In this document: piece after piece, positions 37,770 through 39,535 of the stretch
Numbering within the stretch: position 1 is the stretch's first letter
Layout: each line of letters begins with the position of its first letter
Origin: Blastochloris sulfoviridis
GTDB taxonomy: Bacteria; Pseudomonadota; Alphaproteobacteria; Rhizobiales; Xanthobacteraceae
Reading direction: 5' to 3'
Length of the DNA stretch: 39,535 bases
Assembly (NCBI RefSeq): GCF_008630065.1
Contig: NZ_VWPL01000032.1
Coordinates: 1-39,535 of the forward strand
Program-made: the position numbers and the translations under genes
The notes under the pieces: generated by a model
The model's database searches: none
Told to the model about the DNA's origin: nothing
What the model saw: only the letters and a program-made list of their open reading frames with translations

Positions 37770-38837
37770 TTACGGTGACGAGTCGGCCGGCGGCTCGTTC
37801 GTTTGCCGGCTTTGGTCTTGCGCTCCAGTCCGCTTCGGCGCGGCGCGCCGCCGGGGCGTTCGGGCGGCGGCGGGGCGGCCGGCCTTGTCTGCCGCAGGGC
37901 CCATCGGATCCGGGGCCTCCGGCCGGGGCGTCGTCAGCCGCTGTTCGCCGGCATAGGCGAGCAGCCGCTCGGCGAAGGCGTGCGGCCGCTCGGCCGCGAG
38001 CCGCGCCATCTGCTGCTCGGCGGCGGCGATGTGCTGGCCCTGGCGGGTGCGGATCGCCGCCGTCAGGCGGGCGCGCCGGCGGGCGTCCAGGAGGCGGGCA
38101 TCCAAGAGCCGCGACGCGCTGGCGAGAAAGCGGCTCAGCGCCTCCAGATCCTGGCCCTGGCCCAGCCGGTCGCGCAGCTTCTGCACCTCGTCGATCCACA
38201 CCTCGATCGGCCGCGGCCACAGCGGCCGCGCCAGCTCCATCTGGTAGCGGTGGATCACCGCCGCCTTGCGCAGCTCGTGCAGCGATTCGGCGGATGCCGC
38301 CGACCAGTCGTCCGGCGCAGCGTGCACCATGCGGCGAAAGCCCTTGGCGAGGCCGGCGATCAACGCGCGCAGCGGCAGGTCGGCGTCGGCGAGGCGTTCG
38401 GCGGCCGCGCGGGCGCTGGCCAGGAACGCCAGCACGTCGGCGCGCACCGTGGTGTCGAGGCTCGCGGCCTCGGTGGCCCGTCGCGCCGCCTCCAGCGCCT
38501 CGCGCACCGGCGCGGCCAAGTCGGGGCGGATCAGCTTCTTGTCGACGAGATCGTCGAGCCCTTCGAGCGAGGCGGTGAGGTCGCGCGCGCCGGACAGCCG
38601 CCGCGCCAGCGCCCCGGCCTCGCGGCGCTCGATCCTGGCGGCCTCGCCGCGCAGCGGCTCGGCGAGCCGCAGCAGCGCCCGGTGGCGCTTCATCGCCTTG
38701 CGGAACTCGTGGATGGCGACATCGTCGCGGTGGCGGCCGGATTGGAGGGCGGCGGCGGCCTCTTCCACGCCGGCTATGAGCGCGCGCGACAGCTCGACCG
38801 CCGCCGCATCCTCCGCCCCCGGCATGCGTCTGGCCAT
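37770..38837 (-). CDS. CHAD domain protein
   Basis: The 355-residue product is almost all alpha-helical with paired conserved histidine segments, VAIHEFRKAMKRHRALLRL and SLHELRKAAVIHRYQMEL, the two halves of a CHAD domain. CHAD domains bind inorganic polyphosphate and are often partnered by a CYTH (triphosphatase) domain, which is not present here or in neighbouring genes. The C-terminal 60 residues are Pro/Ala/Arg-rich and disordered. The start at 38835-38837 has AGGAAAAT just upstream; the frame extends to 39023. Function in polyphosphate granule targeting or signalling is inferred. Confidence 0.85.
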   Translation of the reverse strand: MARRMPGAEDAAAVELSRALIAGVEEAAAALQSGRHRDDVAIHEFRKAMKRHRALLRLAEPLRGEAARIERREAGALARRLSGARDLTASLEGLDDLVDKKLIRPDLAAPVREALEAARRATEAASLDTTVRADVLAFLASARAAAERLADADLPLRALIAGLAKGFRRMVHAAPDDWSAASAESLHELRKAAVIHRYQMELARPLWPRPIEVWIDEVQKLRDRLGQGQDLEALSRFLASASRLLDARLLDARRRARLTAAIRTRQGQHIAAAEQQMARLAAERPHAFAERLLAYAGEQRLTTPRPEAPDPMGPAADKAGRPAAARTPRRRAAPKRTGAQDQSRQTNEPPADSSP

Positions 38838-39166
38838 ATTTTCCTGCTCCCTGCACTCTGCCGGCGGCGGCCTGTACGCCGTCCCCACCTTTGTCGCGGG
38901 CCCGCTCGCCAGTGCCGCTTCGCCGCCCCGGCGCGCCCAGGTGTTCCGGTAACTGGGAATTCCACGCGCGAGATCAATAGCTTGCGGACCAGCCTGGCTC
39001 CCCCCTTCGATGAAGGCAGGCACGTCCGGCGGCGTCCCGCGCTCTCCCTCGCCGGCTTCGACAACAATGATATGACAAAATTATCGAGGCACGGCCTTCC
39101 CTTTGCGGGGGGCAGTTGCTAGATAGCCGTTGCGTCGCCGCTCCTTCGGAGTCGCAGCGCCCCTGA
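38838..39166. other. Intergenic region upstream of the initiator tRNA
   Basis: 329 bases without a gene. An AT-rich patch holds TTCGAC...ATTATC with a 17-base spacer (about 39057-39085) and another -10-like TAGATA at 39120-39125; either could drive the tRNA. CHAD transcription starts on the other strand. Confidence 0.35.
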
Positions 39167-39243
<77 letters not shown>

Positions 39244-39245
39244 AC

Positions 39246-39282
39246 AAAAAGCCCGCTATCTCAATGGGATGGCGGGCTTTTT
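39246..39282 (+). terminator. tRNA terminator
   Basis: AAAAAGCCCGC (39246-39256) and GCGGGCTTTTT (39272-39282) form a perfect 11-bp stem with a 15-base loop and a five-T run, three bases after the tRNA. It can act in both directions. Confidence 0.9.
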
Positions 39283-39418
39283 GACTCTCGAACCCACCGC
39301 CATGACTCCCGCGCCGGAATCCTATCGGAATCATTCGGTGGCAAACTCCAGCGGGTTCCGGCGTAGCTCCAGGGCGAAGACTCTCGTCGCCCTCGCCGGC
39401 TAAGGAATTGTCCGAGAA

Positions 39419-39535
39419 TTATCGCTCCGAACCGAGTGAGTTTGGGCTGATGGTGTAATTCCACTCGCCGTGGAAGTCGTGGCGGGTGAGGTTGACGGCT
39501 TCAAGGTCGGCGTCGGCGATTTTGACGCCGGCCGG
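39419..39535 (-). mobile_element. ISAzo13-like transposase, C-terminal end (partial, cut by window edge)
   Basis: The minus strand is open from the window end to TAA at 39419-39421 and encodes 38 residues with VNLTRHDFHGEWNYTISP, a pattern seen at the C-terminus of ISAzo13 (Rhodopirellula-type DDE) transposases. Only this end is visible, so intactness is unknown. It lies 137 bases beyond the tRNA terminator. The 39283-39418 stretch has no gene and may include the IS terminus. Confidence 0.62.

Overview
The window is a high-GC segment of an alphaproteobacterial chromosome, most probably from Hyphomicrobiales (Rhizobiales). The evidence is the type of division and cell-wall (dcw) cluster, an alphaproteobacterial-style initiator tRNA and RNase P RNA, a pha/mrp antiporter whose A and B subunits are fused, and dispersed extragenic palindromes of the kind common in that order. 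A draT-draG pair indicates a nitrogen fixer that regulates nitrogenase reductase by ADP-ribosylation, although no nif gene lies in the window. Genus-level placement is not supported.

Region 1 (1-12030, minus strand) is a dcw operon read mraZ, rsmH, ftsL, ftsI, murE, mraY, murD, ftsW, murG, murC. Most junctions overlap by 1-4 bases. murF is absent from its usual place between murE and mraY. The usual continuation after murC (murB, ddl, ftsQAZ) is not seen; the end of an IS110-type transposase lies there instead. Upstream of mraZ there is a 10-bp-periodic array of GG-containing boxes over a plausible promoter, the layout expected of MraZ autoregulation.

Region 2 (12267-19240) holds a TerB/J-domain protein coupled to an AmpD-like amidase, the RNase P RNA gene, draT and draG, and, convergent with draG, an unusual protein with an N-terminal Cys-x5-Arg phosphatase and a C-terminal kinase-like domain. 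An outer-membrane beta-barrel gene with a strong terminator follows.

Region 3 (19703-25574) is a complete mrp/pha cation/proton antiporter operon (fused AB, then C, D, E, F, G). The end of mrpG is encoded by a dispersed palindrome. Region 4 (25707-31148, minus) holds prmB with a small secreted protein, a glycine-rich secreted protein, trmO with a DUF2293 gene, and a P2-type cation ATPase.

Region 5 (31600-32837) is a small AT-richer island: a BrnT/BrnA-type toxin-antitoxin pair translationally coupled to a HEPN-motif protein whose reading frame runs antisense into the 3' end of ettA. Region 6 (32659-39535) holds ettA, a GGDEF-EAL protein directly followed by a BLUF photoreceptor, a KDPGal-aldolase relative with a substituted catalytic Glu, a CHAD protein, the initiator tRNA, and the end of an ISAzo13-like transposase.

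Four families of dispersed palindromes recur. They often abut stop codons (draT, P-type ATPase) or supply a C-terminus (mrpG). The strongest candidates for undescribed biology are the phosphatase/kinase-like fusion beside draTG, the BrnT-BrnA-HEPN cassette, and the split BLUF plus EAL light-signalling pair.
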